From an uncultured Bacteroidales bacterium (GTDB lineage: Bacteria > Bacteroidota > Bacteroidia > Bacteroidales > Bacteroidaceae), in NCBI GenBank assembly GCA_902768125.1, contig CACXKA010000012.1:1-54475 (forward strand): a stretch of DNA of 54,475 nt. The letters are read 5' to 3'. The position numbers were made by a program, and so were the translations under genes. Shown here piece by piece: positions 8,682 through 17,402 of the stretch; within the stretch, counting starts at the first letter, position 1, and every line of letters starts with the position of its first letter. Below the pieces are notes generated by a model. It was not told where the DNA came from and ran no database searches. It was given only the letters and a program-made list of their open reading frames with translations.

Positions 8682-9920
8682 ATGAAAAAGACTCTCATTA
8701 GTATGCTGCTTGCGCTGATGGCGTGTGCCGCATGGGCAAGGCCAATGCCTTTTGCTGTTTCTGACAGCACTAGCACCGACACCACTAAAACGACCCTGCT
8801 GGAGCGTCTTCAAGAGAAAAAGGAGCAGATTGTTCAAAATATCCAAGAAAAAATTGACTCGCTCAAACCAAAGGCGGAGGAAGCCATGATCAAGGCGGAC
8901 AGCATCCTTGATGTCCGCAATGCCAAGATCACCACTGATACTTTTTATGTAGCGCGTCCACAAGAGACTTGGACCTTCCGTGCTAAAGTGGATGGATTTG
9001 GCGAGATGATGCACCTCCGTTTTGCAGATATGGCAGGAAACAAGGGTAACTACTACCTCAATGCTGACCCGAAAATCACGCTTGGCATTATGGCAAACTA
9101 CCGAGGCATCTCCGCCTCTTTCTCGCTGTCTCCTAGTAAGATACTCAGTGACATCTCTGACATGATGTCTGCCATCAACTACTATAACAACACCTTCGGC
9201 ATCGACTTCACTTTCGAAAAAGTCAACGCTTTCCGAGGTCGTACCAACTTGCAGTCAAAAACCCACAAATTATCTTCTGCCACCAACATGAGGCAATTAG
9301 CCATAACAGGCTACTACGTGTTCAATGGCAAGAGGTTCTCCCTCCCCGCTGTCTTCAACAGCACTTGGGTACAAAAACGTTCGGCAGGCAGTTTCCTCGT
9401 GCAAGCAGCCTTCAACACCGGACGCGTCAAGATTGGCGATGACCTCGAAACAAATGTCGATGTCCTTTCCATCCCTAACCGTATTGACATGAATTCCTTT
9501 GCCATTGGTGCAGGTTACGGATACAATCTCGTGGCAGGCAAGCACTGGTTGCTGCACGGTACTGCACAACCTAGCCTCATGGTATGGCAAAACTATAAAC
9601 TGCACACCACCGAGAAGAACACCGAAACTGGAGCTACAGCCGAGGAAGTGAACAAGATGGACACTGGACGTCTTAACTTCTTCATTGTCGGCCGTCTCGG
9701 TGCTATTTATTCATGGGAGCGCTACTTCATCGGACTCACCTCTGTCATCCAGCATTCCAAGAGTGGTAAGGACAGCGACTTCGCTCTTCGTGACACTCAA
9801 TGGCAAGTACGTGCTTTCTTCGGTTGGCGAGTACACACAAAATTGCATCGCCGACCAGAACCTGTGAAGAAACGTCGTCGTACCGCTGTTAGACGAACCA
9901 CTACTACAACAAAGAAATAA
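8682..9920 (+). CDS. DUF4421-family outer membrane protein
   Basis: 412 residues. Signal peptide (about 1-19), a short helical stretch (about 38-70) and a long beta-rich region matching DUF4421: DTFYVARPQETWTF near residue 87, then alternating strands to about 385. The C-terminus is very basic (KKRRRTAVRR). DUF4421 proteins are Bacteroidota-specific and presumed outer-membrane barrels of unknown function. The start is 2 bp after the stop of the partition partner gene, so it is probably translated from the par transcript, an unexpected neighbour for an envelope protein. Confidence 0.7.
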   Translation: MKKTLISMLLALMACAAWARPMPFAVSDSTSTDTTKTTLLERLQEKKEQIVQNIQEKIDSLKPKAEEAMIKADSILDVRNAKITTDTFYVARPQETWTFRAKVDGFGEMMHLRFADMAGNKGNYYLNADPKITLGIMANYRGISASFSLSPSKILSDISDMMSAINYYNNTFGIDFTFEKVNAFRGRTNLQSKTHKLSSATNMRQLAITGYYVFNGKRFSLPAVFNSTWVQKRSAGSFLVQAAFNTGRVKIGDDLETNVDVLSIPNRIDMNSFAIGAGYGYNLVAGKHWLLHGTAQPSLMVWQNYKLHTTEKNTETGATAEEVNKMDTGRLNFFIVGRLGAIYSWERYFIGLTSVIQHSKSGKDSDFALRDTQWQVRAFFGWRVHTKLHRRPEPVKKRRRTAVRRTTTTTKK

Positions 9921-9936
9921 TCACATATATATATAT

Positions 9937-9965
9937 AAAGCCCGACACACAACGTGCCGGGCTTT
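9937..9965. terminator. Bidirectional terminator between DUF4421 gene and xylanase
   Basis: AAAGCCCGACAC pairs with GTGCCGGGCTTT (one mismatch) around a short loop, with a T-run after it. It lies between convergent stops at 9920 and 9983. Confidence 0.75.
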
Positions 9966-9982
9966 TTATATATAAGATATCA

Positions 9983-12900
9983 TCATTTTATCTCAACACC
10001 AAGGGCATTGTATCGCTTACCATTGCGATAAATGATGATTTGACCATTTTCAATGACCTTCTTGCCGTTGGTTGGCATCAACTCTTGCGTTACTTCTTGG
10101 ATAGCATTGGGCTCCACACAGGTAAGCTTGATCTTGTCAATGTTGCAGTTGGCACCAGTGATGGTGATGCGCAGAATCTGCTGACCTTCTGAAAGCTCTT
10201 TCTGGAAGTTGCCTGTGAAAGCCTTGTAGGTACCCCAGTCATTGTTGCCTGTTTGTGTCACAGAAACGTTGGCAAGCGTAGTGAGCGTTCCATCTGCATT
10301 AACAAGACTGATACGGAAACCTGAGTTGGTCGTACCAGAAGAAGCGGTTGCCTCGTACGAGTACTTGCCAGCCTCAGTGACATTCACCGTGTATTCAAGC
10401 CACTCGTTTGCAGCCGTGTAGCCAATCACCGTTCCGTTGTTACCTTTCACGAGGTCAACACCCTCAGCATCGTTACGATAAGATGACGCGTCACCCTCGG
10501 CATCAGTGTTGGAGTCGTGGAATGAGAGCCCTTCCCCACCCTTGTCAAAGTTCTCGGCTTGGATGATGCCTGGGATGGCAATCGCTGTCTTGTATGGTGA
10601 ACGCTTGTTGTTCGCCTTGAGTGTGTACTTGACTAGTTTAGAATATTTACCATCCGCATCAATGGCTTCAGCTGTCACGTTATAGGAGCCTTTGGCAGTC
10701 GGTTTGTAATTAATCTCAAAAGGTGCCTCAGTTGCTTTTCCGATAAGACGGTCGCCTACATAGAAACGAACGCTCTGGATGTTGGCAGCGGTAGATGTTG
10801 CCTGCAACTTAACATTTTCATTCACAGTGGCAGATGCAGGATTGGACTTGACCGTAAGACTGAGACTATTGTTCACTTCGATATGATTGAAGACTACTTT
10901 GTCAATGTCACCCGAGTCACCTGTTACATTGATACGAAGGGTGTGCTTACCCTCAGCCAGGGAAATCAGGGTGCGACCATGTACAGGCACGTAGTTATTC
11001 CAACTGCCATCGCCAGTTTGTGGCACATTGATAGTTTCGCTCAACGCCTTGGAACCATCATCTGATTCTATTGACATCTTAAAGGCAGAGCCTGTCGTAC
11101 CAGAGGATACGTAGGCATCATATTCATAGATTCCTGCCTTGGTCACGTCAATTGTGTATTCAAGCCACTCACCTGAATGGGTGTAACCAATCGTGTACCT
11201 GTCTCCAACTTTCTTGATGTCCACACCACCATGGTCGCTGCGATACGAAGCGGCATCGCCCTCAAAATCAGTGTTGGAGTCATGATAGGTGACCTCTTCC
11301 CCACCCTCATCGAAGTTCTCTGCTTCGACAGTGCCAGGAAGGGTGATGGCTGTACCCTTATATGGGTTGCGGAGACCCTTCACCTTCAGAGTCTTCTGGG
11401 TGGTCGATTTGTTCTCCTTACCCTCATTGTCCGTAGCAATGGCTGTAATGGTATAAGAACCTCTATAGGCAGGCGTATATTCCAAGGTATATGGAGCCTC
11501 TGTCAGCGTTCCAATCAGCATGTCATTGGCATAGACCTTCACCTCTTTAATCGTGCTAGTGGAAGTGGTGGGGAGACTTGCCGACACGTCAATTGTGACA
11601 GGGTCACCCACATAGACCGTTGTGGCAGAGATGGTAGACACCTTAGCAGAAATGTCCTTGTTCTGCTCATAAGGTTGGAAAGTCAGGCTCTTCACATAAA
11701 AACCTCCCTTGTCCACATTCAAACAGAGCGTATGACGTCCTGCCGTCAATTTCTCTTTAAATACACCATGTAGGCTCCGATAATTTGTAGTACTGCCTGT
11801 CGCAGGCACTTCAATAAAATCAGTAAAGTAGGTCAAATTGTCAAAACCATATTCTGACAGATGGAACACACCACCTGAATTCGCAGCAGCCACCTCAATG
11901 TCAAAGGAGTAGATACCTTCTTCTTTCACATCTACTGTATATTCCATCCAACCATCATCCTTGGTGGCAGTCGTACCGTTACGCCCTACCCCATTATTGT
12001 ATGACACACCTGATGCACCCTTATCGTATTCACTACTCTTAAAAGTGCCAGGCAGTTCTATAGGAGTTCCATTATAAGGTTCACGTTTCTCTGTGGAACT
12101 AAGCACTGTGATGCGTGAGTAACGGTCATAGGTCTTACCGTCATTGGTATAGACAATGGCTTTCAGCGTCTTGGTGCCTACTGAGGTTGCCTTGTATTCT
12201 GCAATGTATGGTTCTTCTGTCATGGTGGCAAATGCCTCATTGCTTGTACCTTCATACAACTCTACCTTCTCAATGGCAATATCTGCTTTCTCCTTTTTTG
12301 CATCGGAAGTGATATGAGTGCGTACCTTGATCGGTAACACATCACCATTGGCAACCTTATAGTCTTTGGGTCTTATATATACACCCAAACGCTTCTTCAT
12401 ACCAGGGAATGGACTCTTGGCGTTTTTTGCCTTCTCGCTAGCCATATATTCTTTGATATAATTCATCGCTGGACGTGGGGTGCTTCCTCTATACAATCCA
12501 GAATGATCAACCCATGTGGCTCCATAGATGTAACCCCACAAGGTAACACCGGCACAATAATCTGCTTCCCACATGGTTGGGAGCACCTTCCGGAATTGTG
12601 TTTTCTGATCTTGGTCATTCTCGATGTTAATATCCAACTCCGTAATAAACATGGGCATCTTTAATGCGTCTTGTTGTTTCTTCATGACGCTTTTCAAAGA
12701 TTCCGTGCTGATGTTATTTACATCGTGAGACTGGTTTCCATAGGCATCAATAGGAGCACCTGCATCGCGCAGTGTCCGTACTAACGTGATATAGTTATCT
12801 ACATCATTTTGGAACGAATTATAGTCATTATATATAAGTATAGAGTTCGGCCATCGTTCATATGCCATTTCAAATGCCTTGATCAACCAGTCGTAGCCAG

Positions 12901-13390
12901 TTTTACCGCCTCCACCTAAAGATTCCTTCATCAACGGGTTCCCCTGTTGGTGCATACCCACAGCCTCATTCACAACATCTATCATAGGCAAGGTTGAATA
13001 ATGTCCTTTGGCTTTGTTGAACCAGTTCTCAATGGCATTAAAACGATCCTTGATAGACATACTGCTATTAAACCAGCTTGGATATTGAGCACCCCACACC
13101 AAAGCATGGAACTTATACGTGAAGTTATGATTTTTGGCATAGTTAAATGCATTATCACTACCCCAATTAAAACTTCCTCTCGTTCCCTCCACAGAAGCCC
13201 ACTTAGATTCATTCTCTGGCGTAACTTGATTCCATAACTGATAGTACTTCTCGACACCAGAAGCATCCATCTGATACCTCGTAGTGATGTTGCCAAGAAA
13301 TTTATCTGGATTCTGTGACAACTGTGCCCCAGCTGACATTGGTAAGAGCCAACACAAGGCAGCGATTAGATTAGAAATGTTTTTGGTCAT
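9983..13390 (-). CDS. GH10 endo-1,4-beta-xylanase with three carbohydrate-binding-type modules
   Basis: 1135 residues. Signal peptide 1-22, then a GH10 catalytic domain (about 28-315). The acid/base is E142 in DVVNEA and the nucleophile E251 in ITELDI. Ig-like linkers (about 335-435, 585-680, 840-930) alternate with three beta-sandwich modules (about 440-585, 680-840, 930-1095). The last two are clearly CBM6-like (AENFDEGGEEVTYHDSNTD and AENFDKGGEGLSFHDSNTD), the first is divergent. The end, GQIIIYRNGKRYNALGVEIK, is a Prevotella-type tail that resembles type IX secretion signals. The enzyme should cut xylan backbones outside the cell. It has a private promoter and is not next to the SusC/SusD pair. 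Confidence 0.93.
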   Translation of the reverse strand: MTKNISNLIAALCWLLPMSAGAQLSQNPDKFLGNITTRYQMDASGVEKYYQLWNQVTPENESKWASVEGTRGSFNWGSDNAFNYAKNHNFTYKFHALVWGAQYPSWFNSSMSIKDRFNAIENWFNKAKGHYSTLPMIDVVNEAVGMHQQGNPLMKESLGGGGKTGYDWLIKAFEMAYERWPNSILIYNDYNSFQNDVDNYITLVRTLRDAGAPIDAYGNQSHDVNNISTESLKSVMKKQQDALKMPMFITELDINIENDQDQKTQFRKVLPTMWEADYCAGVTLWGYIYGATWVDHSGLYRGSTPRPAMNYIKEYMASEKAKNAKSPFPGMKKRLGVYIRPKDYKVANGDVLPIKVRTHITSDAKKEKADIAIEKVELYEGTSNEAFATMTEEPYIAEYKATSVGTKTLKAIVYTNDGKTYDRYSRITVLSSTEKREPYNGTPIELPGTFKSSEYDKGASGVSYNNGVGRNGTTATKDDGWMEYTVDVKEEGIYSFDIEVAAANSGGVFHLSEYGFDNLTYFTDFIEVPATGSTTNYRSLHGVFKEKLTAGRHTLCLNVDKGGFYVKSLTFQPYEQNKDISAKVSTISATTVYVGDPVTIDVSASLPTTSTSTIKEVKVYANDMLIGTLTEAPYTLEYTPAYRGSYTITAIATDNEGKENKSTTQKTLKVKGLRNPYKGTAITLPGTVEAENFDEGGEEVTYHDSNTDFEGDAASYRSDHGGVDIKKVGDRYTIGYTHSGEWLEYTIDVTKAGIYEYDAYVSSGTTGSAFKMSIESDDGSKALSETINVPQTGDGSWNNYVPVHGRTLISLAEGKHTLRINVTGDSGDIDKVVFNHIEVNNSLSLTVKSNPASATVNENVKLQATSTAANIQSVRFYVGDRLIGKATEAPFEINYKPTAKGSYNVTAEAIDADGKYSKLVKYTLKANNKRSPYKTAIAIPGIIQAENFDKGGEGLSFHDSNTDAEGDASSYRNDAEGVDLVKGNNGTVIGYTAANEWLEYTVNVTEAGKYSYEATASSGTTNSGFRISLVNADGTLTTLANVSVTQTGNNDWGTYKAFTGNFQKELSEGQQILRITITGANCNIDKIKLTCVEPNAIQEVTQELMPTNGKKVIENGQIIIYRNGKRYNALGVEIK

Positions 13391-13433
13391 TTTAGTTTTA
13401 GTAAATAGTTAAATAAAGATTGCTATTTGGGAG

Positions 13434-13441
13434 CAAAGTTA
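13434..13441 (-). promoter_or_regulatory. Promoter -7 element of the xylanase gene
   Basis: TAACTTTG on the minus strand, 44 bp before the xylanase start. Confidence 0.5.
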
Positions 13442-13449
13442 GTGGTTTA

Positions 13450-14060
13450 TTCGGAAACTCGCAAAGAATTCGACGAAAATATATTACTCCCCTACCCTAT
13501 TCATTCGATTTCTTTTCACGTGAATGTTATTTTGTTTATACATTATTACGATAAAAATGTATAAACAATATAATTAATATTTCGTTTATATGTAAATATT
13601 ATTATAACATTATATCGAATAAAGATATTAATAGTATAAATGAATTATGGAATAAACATAATAACATAAGACTAGAAATAACGTTATTACGTTTATTTGG
13701 TTATTTGATATAATCTTTATTTTGGTATTTTAATTTATCGTTAACGTAATATAGCGATAAACCATTATGACGTGAGATGGTATATTTAATATTATATATG
13801 TATGATTATAGGTTATAATGGTTTCTATTGGCATGAATATATGAAGGAGGGGGTTGAAAGGAATGGGGAAGGGTAGTGCAGGTGAAAGACAAAGAAAAGG
13901 AAGAATATGTAAGAGAGGAAAAAGAGAAGAGGGGAGGGTGGGGAGTGTCTGATGAAGAAATTGAGGTGCGGTGTGCAATTGGTGGGGTAGGGGAGTGGAA
14001 AAAATATTTTTTTTGGATTTTTTTTAAAAAAAAGTTTGTTTTATGTTTGTAAGTTATGAT
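13450..14060. other. Gene-free AT-rich and purine-rich spacer
   Basis: Between the xylanase promoter and the nrdD promoter no convincing gene is visible. About 13530-13800 is extremely AT-rich. About 13840-14000 on the plus strand is strongly purine-biased, with G-runs near 13931-13943 (GGGG, GGG, GGGG). The open minus-strand frame across 13730-13978 is a by-product of this bias. Confidence 0.5.
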
Positions 14061-14067
14061 AATTTCT

Positions 14068-14075
14068 TATCTTTG
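14068..14075 (+). promoter_or_regulatory. Promoter -7 element of the nrdDG transcript
   Basis: TATCTTTG, followed at once by a long inverted repeat and a 450-nt untranslated leader before nrdD at 14535. No closer TAnnTTTG element is seen. Confidence 0.45.
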
Positions 14076-14083
14076 CATTCGAA

Positions 14084-14153
14084 AAAAGTTTTCCAAAACG
14101 GGAAACTTTTGGAGGGACCGAAATGAAAAAGTTTCCCGTTTTGGGAAACTTTT
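14084..14153 (+). promoter_or_regulatory. 27-bp inverted repeat in the nrdD leader
   Basis: Arms 14084-14110 and 14127-14153 are complementary over 27 positions with one mismatch, around a 16-base loop. The core is AAAACGGGAAACTTTT and its complement. As RNA it would be a very stable hairpin starting about 10 nt after the predicted transcription start. It is not followed by a T-run, so it is more likely a stability or regulatory element than a terminator. Confidence 0.55.
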
Positions 14154-14294
14154 CGAGAGTGACGAAAATGAAAAACAACTGAGAAAGAGCAAGTTAGAGA
14201 AAGAGAAGTGGAGAAACAGTTGAACTACGAAAGACAAAAAGTTGTCCAAAAGTGAGAAAAAGGGTCAGAAGGAGTGTTGAAGAAAAGTGCAGGG

Positions 14295-14411
14295 ATGGCT
14301 ACACAGGATTGGGCAAAATGGATAAGAAAACGATCTTTTACAGATAACAATATTACGTCTGAACATAGACTTATCATGTCTATAGATGGACAATGGTATG
14401 TCTTAACATAG
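14295..14411 (+). CDS. Possible 38-residue leader ORF upstream of nrdD
   Basis: ATG at 14295 opens a 38-codon frame that starts MATQDWAKWIRKRSF and stops at TAG 14409-14411. It lies within the predicted nrdD leader. Composition looks protein-like (three Trp, mixed charge), but there is no homolog I recognise and short frames arise by chance. It could be an upstream ORF that affects nrdD expression, or nothing. Confidence 0.2.
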   Translation: MATQDWAKWIRKRSFTDNNITSEHRLIMSIDGQWYVLT

Positions 14412-14534
14412 ACTTTAAATGGCTATTGATAGATAGTGGTATACCTTTATCGTGATAGACCTATATCATAGAATGTAATACACATTATATATAATAATAA
14501 TAACAATACTAATAATACTAATATAAGAAGAACA

Positions 14535-16628
14535 ATGGAGATTAGTAATTTTACGATTACGAAGAGAGACGGTTCGAAGGACAGTTTCTCGCTGGACAAG
14601 ATTATGAACGCTATAGTGAAGGCGTTCGAGAGTGTGGACGAACCTGCTGACCTTGGCACGATTTCCAAGATCATCAGTCACCTGGACATCAAGGATGACA
14701 TCAAGGTGGAGGATATTCAGAACCAGGTGGAAGAGGCGTTGATGAAGGAGGGTCACTTCAAGGTGGCGAAGTCGTTCATGTTGTACCGTCAGGCTCACAC
14801 GGAGGATCGTGAGACGTTGGCGAAGCTGCAGTTCCTGAGTGACTACTGTGAGAGTGTGAATGCGGCGACGGGCTCGAAGTATGACGCGAATGCGAATGTG
14901 GAGCACAAGAACATTGCGACGCTGATAGGTGAGCTGCCGAAGTCGAACTTCATACGCTTGAACCGCCGTCTGCTGACTGACCGCATCAAGAAGATGTATG
15001 GTAAGGAGCTGGCGGATGAGTACATTGACAAGCTGACTCACCACTTCATCTACAAGAATGACGAGACGTCGCTGGCGAACTACTGTGCGTCCATCACGAT
15101 GTATCCCTGGTTGATTGGCGGCACGCTGTCGATTGGTGGAAACTCGACGGCTCCGACGAACCTGAAGTCGTTCGCGGGTGGTTTCATCAACATGGTGTTC
15201 ATGGTCTCTTCGATGCTCTCTGGTGCATGCGCCACGCCTGAGTTCCTGATGTACATGAATTACTTCATCGGCAAGGAGTATGGCAAGGACTATTATAAGA
15301 GGGCGGAGGAGCAGGCGGACATGTCGCTGAAGAAGAGGACCATCGACAAGGTCATCACGGATTACTTCGAGCAGATCGTCTACTCGCTGAACCAGCCGAC
15401 GGGTGCACGCAACTACCAGGCTGTGTTCTGGAACGTGGCGTACTATGACAAGTACTACTTCCAGAGCATCTTCGGTGAGTTCTACTTCCCCGATGGCTCG
15501 CAGCCTGACTGGGAGGGCCTGAGCTGGTTGCAGAAGAGGTTCATGAAGTGGTTCAACCGCGAGAGGACCAAGACGCTGCTCACGTTCCCTGTGGAGACGA
15601 TGGCGCTGCTGACGGACGAGAACGGCGAGCCCAAGGACGAGGAGTGGGGCGACTTCACTGCGGAGATGTATGCCGAGGGTCACTCGTTCTTCACCTACAT
15701 GAGCGACAACGCGGACTCGCTCTCCTCGTGCTGCCGACTCCGCAACGAGATCACGGACAATGGCTTCTCCTACACGCTCGGCGCGGGCGGCGTGAGCACG
15801 GGTTCGAAGTCGGTGCTCACGATCAACCTGAACCGCTGCATACAGCGCGCCGTGAACGACGGCAAGGACTACCTCGAGGAGCTGGGCAAGGTGATCGACC
15901 TGTGCCACAAGGTGCAGATGGCCTACAACGAGAACCTGAAGGACCTGCAGGAGCATGGCATGCTGCCGCTCTTCGACGCGGGCTACATCAACATCGGCCG
16001 CCAGTACCTAACCATCGGCATCAACGGCCTCGTCGAGGCAGCCGAGTTCATGGGACTGAAGATCACGCCTAATGACGAGTACAAGAAGTTCGTGCAGGGA
16101 ATCCTCGGGCTCATCGAGCAGTACAACAAGCAGTACCGCACGAAGGAGGTGATGTTCAACTGCGAGATGATCCCCGCCGAGAACGTGGGCGTGAAGCACG
16201 CCAAGTGGGACCGCGAGGACGGCTACTTCGTGCCGCGCGACTGCTACAACTCGTACTTCTACGTGGTGGAAGACGACAGCCTCTCCATCATCGACAAGTT
16301 CAAGCTCCACGGCGCTCCCTACATCGAGCACCTCACCGGCGGCTCAGCCCTGCACATGAACCTGGAGGAGCACCTCACCAAGCAGCAGTACGCCCAGCTG
16401 CTCAAGGTCGCAGCGCAGGAGGGATGCAACTACTTCACGTTCAACATCCCCAACACCGTGTGCAACGACTGCGGGCACATAGACAAGCGCTACCTCCACG
16501 AGTGCCCCAAGTGCGGCTCCAAGAACATAGACTACATGACCCGCATCATAGGCTACCTCAAGCGCATCAGCAACTTCTCACAGCCACGCCAGGAAGAGGC
16601 AGCGCGCCGCTTCTACGCCACCGCATAA
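14535..16628 (+). CDS. nrdD: Anaerobic (class III) ribonucleoside-triphosphate reductase
   Basis: 697 residues, the usual length. An N-terminal ATP-cone (about 1-95) begins with KRDGSKDSFSLDKI. The catalytic barrel contains the SSCCRLRNE segment. The C-terminus has a zinc site, C643-x2-C646 and C657-x2-C660, and the glycyl radical loop RIIGYL with Gly673. It reduces NTPs to dNTPs under anoxia once NrdG has made the glycyl radical. nrdG follows 58 bp later. Base composition climbs inside the gene: 42% G+C in the first 60 bases against 60% in 15721-15780, so the 3' half looks different from its surroundings. Long open frames on the opposite strand here are shadows. Confidence 0.96.
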   Translation: MEISNFTITKRDGSKDSFSLDKIMNAIVKAFESVDEPADLGTISKIISHLDIKDDIKVEDIQNQVEEALMKEGHFKVAKSFMLYRQAHTEDRETLAKLQFLSDYCESVNAATGSKYDANANVEHKNIATLIGELPKSNFIRLNRRLLTDRIKKMYGKELADEYIDKLTHHFIYKNDETSLANYCASITMYPWLIGGTLSIGGNSTAPTNLKSFAGGFINMVFMVSSMLSGACATPEFLMYMNYFIGKEYGKDYYKRAEEQADMSLKKRTIDKVITDYFEQIVYSLNQPTGARNYQAVFWNVAYYDKYYFQSIFGEFYFPDGSQPDWEGLSWLQKRFMKWFNRERTKTLLTFPVETMALLTDENGEPKDEEWGDFTAEMYAEGHSFFTYMSDNADSLSSCCRLRNEITDNGFSYTLGAGGVSTGSKSVLTINLNRCIQRAVNDGKDYLEELGKVIDLCHKVQMAYNENLKDLQEHGMLPLFDAGYINIGRQYLTIGINGLVEAAEFMGLKITPNDEYKKFVQGILGLIEQYNKQYRTKEVMFNCEMIPAENVGVKHAKWDREDGYFVPRDCYNSYFYVVEDDSLSIIDKFKLHGAPYIEHLTGGSALHMNLEEHLTKQQYAQLLKVAAQEGCNYFTFNIPNTVCNDCGHIDKRYLHECPKCGSKNIDYMTRIIGYLKRISNFSQPRQEEAARRFYATA

Positions 16629-16686
16629 TTATCGGGTGAAGCTTGAAAGTTCATTAATAATTAAATAGAAAGTTCATTCTCTGAAT

Positions 16687-17160
16687 ATGCTAAAGTACGT
16701 CAACACAGGCATTGTGTTCCAAGAGATTCCGGATGAGGTTACGCTCGCCATCAACATCTCGGGCTGTCCTTGTCGCTGTCCGGGCTGCCACTCGCAATAT
16801 CTGTGGGAGGATGTGGGCATGCCGCTCACCACCGACGCCATTGATGAGTTCGTCGCCAAAAACGGGAAGGATATCACCTGCATCGCCTTTATGGGCGGTG
16901 ATGCTGAGCCGAGGCGTATCAACCGACTGGCGCAGTATATCCACGAAGAATATCCGAGACTCAAGGTGGGTTGGTATAGCGGGCGCATGCGCGTGTCCCC
17001 TGAGGTCAACAAGGACGATTTCGACTACATCAAGATTGGTCCGTACCTCCAGCACCTGGGGCCGCTCAACAAGCCTACAACTAACCAGCGACTCTACAAG
17101 AATACGCATGACGACTCCTGGGAGGACATCACTCGCCGATTCTGGAAAGTAACAGAGTAG
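16687..17160 (+). CDS. nrdG: Anaerobic ribonucleotide reductase-activating protein (radical SAM)
   Basis: 157 residues. The radical-SAM cluster motif CX3CX2C is formed by C27, C31 and C34 in ISGCPCRCPGCHSQ. An extra Cys29 lies between them. GGDAEP (near residue 75) is the SAM-binding GGE/GGD motif. It uses a 4Fe-4S cluster and S-adenosylmethionine to form the glycyl radical on NrdD, its upstream neighbour. It is followed by an intrinsic terminator, so nrdD-nrdG form a two-gene transcript. Confidence 0.93.
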   Translation: MLKYVNTGIVFQEIPDEVTLAINISGCPCRCPGCHSQYLWEDVGMPLTTDAIDEFVAKNGKDITCIAFMGGDAEPRRINRLAQYIHEEYPRLKVGWYSGRMRVSPEVNKDDFDYIKIGPYLQHLGPLNKPTTNQRLYKNTHDDSWEDITRRFWKVTE

Positions 17161-17183
17161 GGGAGTGAATCACACCAAACAAT

Positions 17184-17222
17184 AAAAGCATCCAACCGTT
17201 AGAAAGACGACTGGATGCTTTT
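17184..17222 (+). terminator. Intrinsic terminator of nrdDG
   Basis: AAAAGCATCCA pairs perfectly with TGGATGCTTTT around a 17-base loop, followed by further T residues, 24 bp after the nrdG stop. Confidence 0.8.
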
Positions 17223-17364
17223 TATTTGATATGTAGCAAAAAAAATATTGACCTTATGCGATTTTTTCTTCGAAAAACACAAAAAAACGAAATCAATGTG
17301 ATATTTATTAATAACAACGAAAATACTAACAATATTTTCGGTCTAGTTATAGAATTAATATTCT

Positions 17365-17374
17365 CTAGCTAGGG
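17365..17374. promoter_or_regulatory. CTAGCTAGGG motif before HU-like gene, similar to the parA-upstream palindrome
   Basis: CTAGCTAGGG differs by one base from CTAGTTAGGG in the palindrome upstream of parA. A partial copy, CTAGTTA, lies at about 17343. They flank an AT-rich stretch 30-60 bp before the HU-like gene. The shared word suggests a shared DNA-binding protein, but it is short enough to be chance. Confidence 0.3.
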
Positions 17375-17402
17375 AAAATAAGCCTATAAAAAATAAAGAA
17401 AA

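Noticed and set aside
13931-13943. G-quadruplex
   Set aside because: Only three closely spaced G-runs are visible; a fourth is missing within normal loop length.
13730-13978. An 82-residue minus-strand frame in the intergenic region
   Set aside because: Pro/Leu/His-rich translation of the purine tract; no promoter, no domain.
14076-14534. Cobalamin riboswitch or NrdR-box control of nrdD
   Set aside because: No conserved cobalamin-box sequence and no paired NrdR-type boxes could be found in the leader by eye.
14466-15956. Long minus-strand open frame antisense to nrdD
   Set aside because: Low-complexity Leu/Arg/His/Val composition caused by GC-rich codons of nrdD on the other strand; no start signals or family features.
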